From an uncultured Desulfobacter sp. (GTDB lineage Bacteria; Desulfobacterota; Desulfobacteria; Desulfobacterales; Desulfobacteraceae): a DNA stretch of 64,000 nt. Shown piece after piece: positions 62,231 through 64,000 of the stretch. Where the stretch lies: contig NZ_OY762929.1 in the NCBI RefSeq assembly GCF_963666675.1, positions 620,001 to 684,000 of the forward strand, written 5' to 3'. The notes below the pieces were generated by a model. It saw only the letters and a program-made list of their open reading frames with translations. It had not been told where the DNA came from and did no database searches. The first letter of the stretch is position 1, and the number at the start of each line of letters is the position of its first letter. Made by a program: the position numbers and the translations under genes.

Positions 62231-64000
62231 TTAGATTTTAATTGTGAATGTGACGCCCACTGTCCTGTCCGTGGCCGGATACCCAGAGCTGTCATAGTAG
62301 TCTTCGTCCAGCAGGTTTTTAATATAGAGGTTTACTGTGCCGTTTTTCAGCCAGCCAAGCTGCTCAAAGCATTTGTACTGAAAACCTAGGTCCACCACGC
62401 TGTGGGCCGGGATATCCACCGTGTGAAAATTCCAGACATCATCGGCAATCTCTTCGGAGACCTCCGTGGTTTCATCACTCTGGTAAGTGTAATCCAGCAT
62501 CAGGGTTGCTCGTTCGTTAAAGGCATAGCGCAGTCCAATCCCGACCTGGTGCTCGGCCCGCTGGTCCAGTTCGGTCTCCCCGGCGGGTTCATCTCCCTGG
62601 TTTTCAAATTTCTGCCAGGCCCAGCTCAGATAAAAGGAAAGTTCCGGCGTAACATTGCCCGACAGCTCAACGGTGACGCCATGCCGGTAGACCTCCTCCA
62701 GATTGACTTTGTAGTCGCTGTACCGCAGAGCTCCGGCATCGGTGCCCGAATATTGGGCATATTTGCTGTTGGTGGCGATGAAATCCTTGATGTCGTAGAA
62801 TGCATATCCGGCCTTCAGGTTGACGTTGCCCCAGAGCCTGCGGTTTAAAATCAGGTCATATCCCATGCCGTGTTCCGGATCCAGGGTGATACCGGCAGGC
62901 CGTCCCTGGGGGTTGTAATCCCCGTGATAATCCGGGGCGTGCCAGATTTTACTGATCCCGGCAGACAGGGTGGTGTCCCGGAACCCGTCGCCTAAGTGGT
63001 CCATATGCCAGGTTGTCATGGATTTGGGGATGACCTGGTTAAAATCTCGTTTTATGTATTTATCGTAATATGCATTGTGCGGATTGCCGTTGGACCATTT
63101 GCTGACCCAGGTATTGACATCCTCGTACCGCAGCCCCAGGGTCATGTCCACGTGGGGAACGATGCCGAGTTTATGCTGGACAAAAACACCTTTTTTGCGG
63201 ATTCTTTCTGTTTTGCTGTCGTCCACCCCTTCGTCAAACAGCTGGGTAAAGTCCACACCAACGGTGGTTTCACCCCCGGCCCACTTGATTTCGTCCATGA
63301 TCTTGCCGCCCTGCTGCCACCAGTCCGTTATCATGGCACTTATTTTGGTCCCTTGGGATTTGTCTTTTGAGTTTACCCAGTCTAAATAGACCCGCTCGCG
63401 GGTCTCTTCACCGTAATAGGCACCAAAGCTGAGGCGATTAACCCCCAAGGTCTGGGCATAGTTGAGACGGTAGGTTTCGGCCGTACTGTCCCAGGTGGGA
63501 TTCTGCCAGGGATCCCAGGCACTGCCCGTCACCTCCGGGTAGCCGGAATCGACATCTATCTCATCGTCTTGTGTTAAACCGGGATTATTGACCGGTGAAT
63601 CCCGGTCAATATCTGATACTGAGGCCGAAAAGGTGATGTATCCATCTCCCGGAAGTATCAATCCAAGGCGTCCGAATCCAATGTTGGTTTCAGTTTCACT
63701 GTTGCGCAGATACCCGTCGGTCATATAATTCTGATATGCAAAATCGTAGATAAATTTATCCACCCCGCCTTGGATTACTGCGGTATTGGAAAAAGTATCA
63801 TATGAGCGGTATCCTGTTGTATACGTCAGCTCCGGCACCCGGGTGTCGTAGGCTTTGGGCGTTTGGGTTTTCATGTTTAACACCCCGCCGATGCTTTTGG
63901 CATCAAACAGGGCGGAATGGGGGCCCGGAAGGATTTCAACGGATTCCAGCAAAAACGAAGGCAGCTGGGCCCAGTCCACAATGTTGCTTGATTTTCGACC
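62231..64000 (-). CDS. TonB-dependent outer-membrane receptor, N-terminus beyond the right edge
   Basis: The visible part (about 590 residues) begins in the plug domain: LESVEILPGPHSALFDAKSI then GGVLNMKTQ. Most of a 22-strand barrel follows, with many aromatic-ended strands. The frame stays open to position 64000, so the signal peptide and TonB box are outside. It imports a ligand across the outer membrane for the ABC transporter downstream. Siderophore, cobalamin and metallophore receptors share this fold, and the sequence alone does not tell which. Confidence 0.9.
   Translation of the reverse strand, partial: GRKSSNIVDWAQLPSFLLESVEILPGPHSALFDAKSIGGVLNMKTQTPKAYDTRVPELTYTTGYRSYDTFSNTAVIQGGVDKFIYDFAYQNYMTDGYLRNSETETNIGFGRLGLILPGDGYITFSASVSDIDRDSPVNNPGLTQDDEIDVDSGYPEVTGSAWDPWQNPTWDSTAETYRLNYAQTLGVNRLSFGAYYGEETRERVYLDWVNSKDKSQGTKISAMITDWWQQGGKIMDEIKWAGGETTVGVDFTQLFDEGVDDSKTERIRKKGVFVQHKLGIVPHVDMTLGLRYEDVNTWVSKWSNGNPHNAYYDKYIKRDFNQVIPKSMTTWHMDHLGDGFRDTTLSAGISKIWHAPDYHGDYNPQGRPAGITLDPEHGMGYDLILNRRLWGNVNLKAGYAFYDIKDFIATNSKYAQYSGTDAGALRYSDYKVNLEEVYRHGVTVELSGNVTPELSFYLSWAWQKFENQGDEPAGETELDQRAEHQVGIGLRYAFNERATLMLDYTYQSDETTEVSEEIADDVWNFHTVDIPAHSVVDLGFQYKCFEQLGWLKNGTVNLYIKNLLDEDYYDSSGYPATDRTVGVTFTIKI

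Overview
The window looks like the chromosome of a strictly anaerobic Desulfobacterota bacterium, probably a Desulfobacteraceae-type sulfate reducer. This is inferred from an FdhE-like formate dehydrogenase maturation protein, an FmdE-domain protein, a minimal SufC/SufB-D pair and many Cache-domain sensor kinases and cyclic-di-GMP enzymes. No ribosomal or sulfate-reduction marker is present to prove it. I saw no tRNA, rRNA or CRISPR array.

The main theme is an aryl-polyene/dialkylresorcinol (flexirubin-type) pigment pathway, split into three blocks. Block A (1-10131) holds a DarB-like ketosynthase III running off the left edge, a SAM methyltransferase, DarA, an AMP ligase, three FabF-type ketosynthases, a PlsC-type acyltransferase and a hotdog thioesterase. 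Block B (29298-34803) holds a small membrane protein, a GT2 glycosyltransferase, an LpxL-type acyltransferase, a carrier protein and a fourth ketosynthase closely related to the first, with fdhE and an unknown small gene between them. Block C (47980-51829, minus strand) holds a hotdog dehydratase, a FabG-type reductase, a LolA-like protein, a DUF3261-like lipoprotein and a B12-binding radical SAM enzyme in one tight operon. Together these supply ligation, priming, elongation, reduction, dehydration, release, acyl transfer and envelope functions. No aryl-starter enzyme, MMPL exporter or phosphopantetheinyl transferase is visible.

Between blocks A and B lies accessory DNA. It contains an integron-type gene cassette flanked by two attC-like sites without an integrase (10937-11738), a chemoreceptor, a sensor-diguanylate cyclase, a decayed HD-hydrolase fragment, an IS1182-type element with imperfect terminal repeats, a large hybrid kinase, a divergent HxlR regulator/nitroreductase pair, the 3' end of a group II intron (domains V and VI only), a divergent MocR/EamA pair and mgtE. 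Three copies of a hairpin repeat ending in CCCATGGCCGTTAT lie between 28.2 and 32.4 kb.

Between blocks B and C is a signalling run: LysR, a DUF1127 protein, a diguanylate cyclase, an MltF-like protein that probably uses an ATT start, a Cache hybrid kinase, a REC-REC-PAS kinase split by a one-base frameshift, and a BarA-like phosphorelay kinase preceded by a stump of a binding protein.

The right end holds a cytidylate-kinase-like gene, sufBD/sufC, and a minus-strand operon running into the right edge: TonB-dependent receptor, methyltransferase, peptide/nickel-type ABC transporter with a fused double ATPase, and a secreted FmdE-domain protein. Its layout suggests uptake of a metal chelate.
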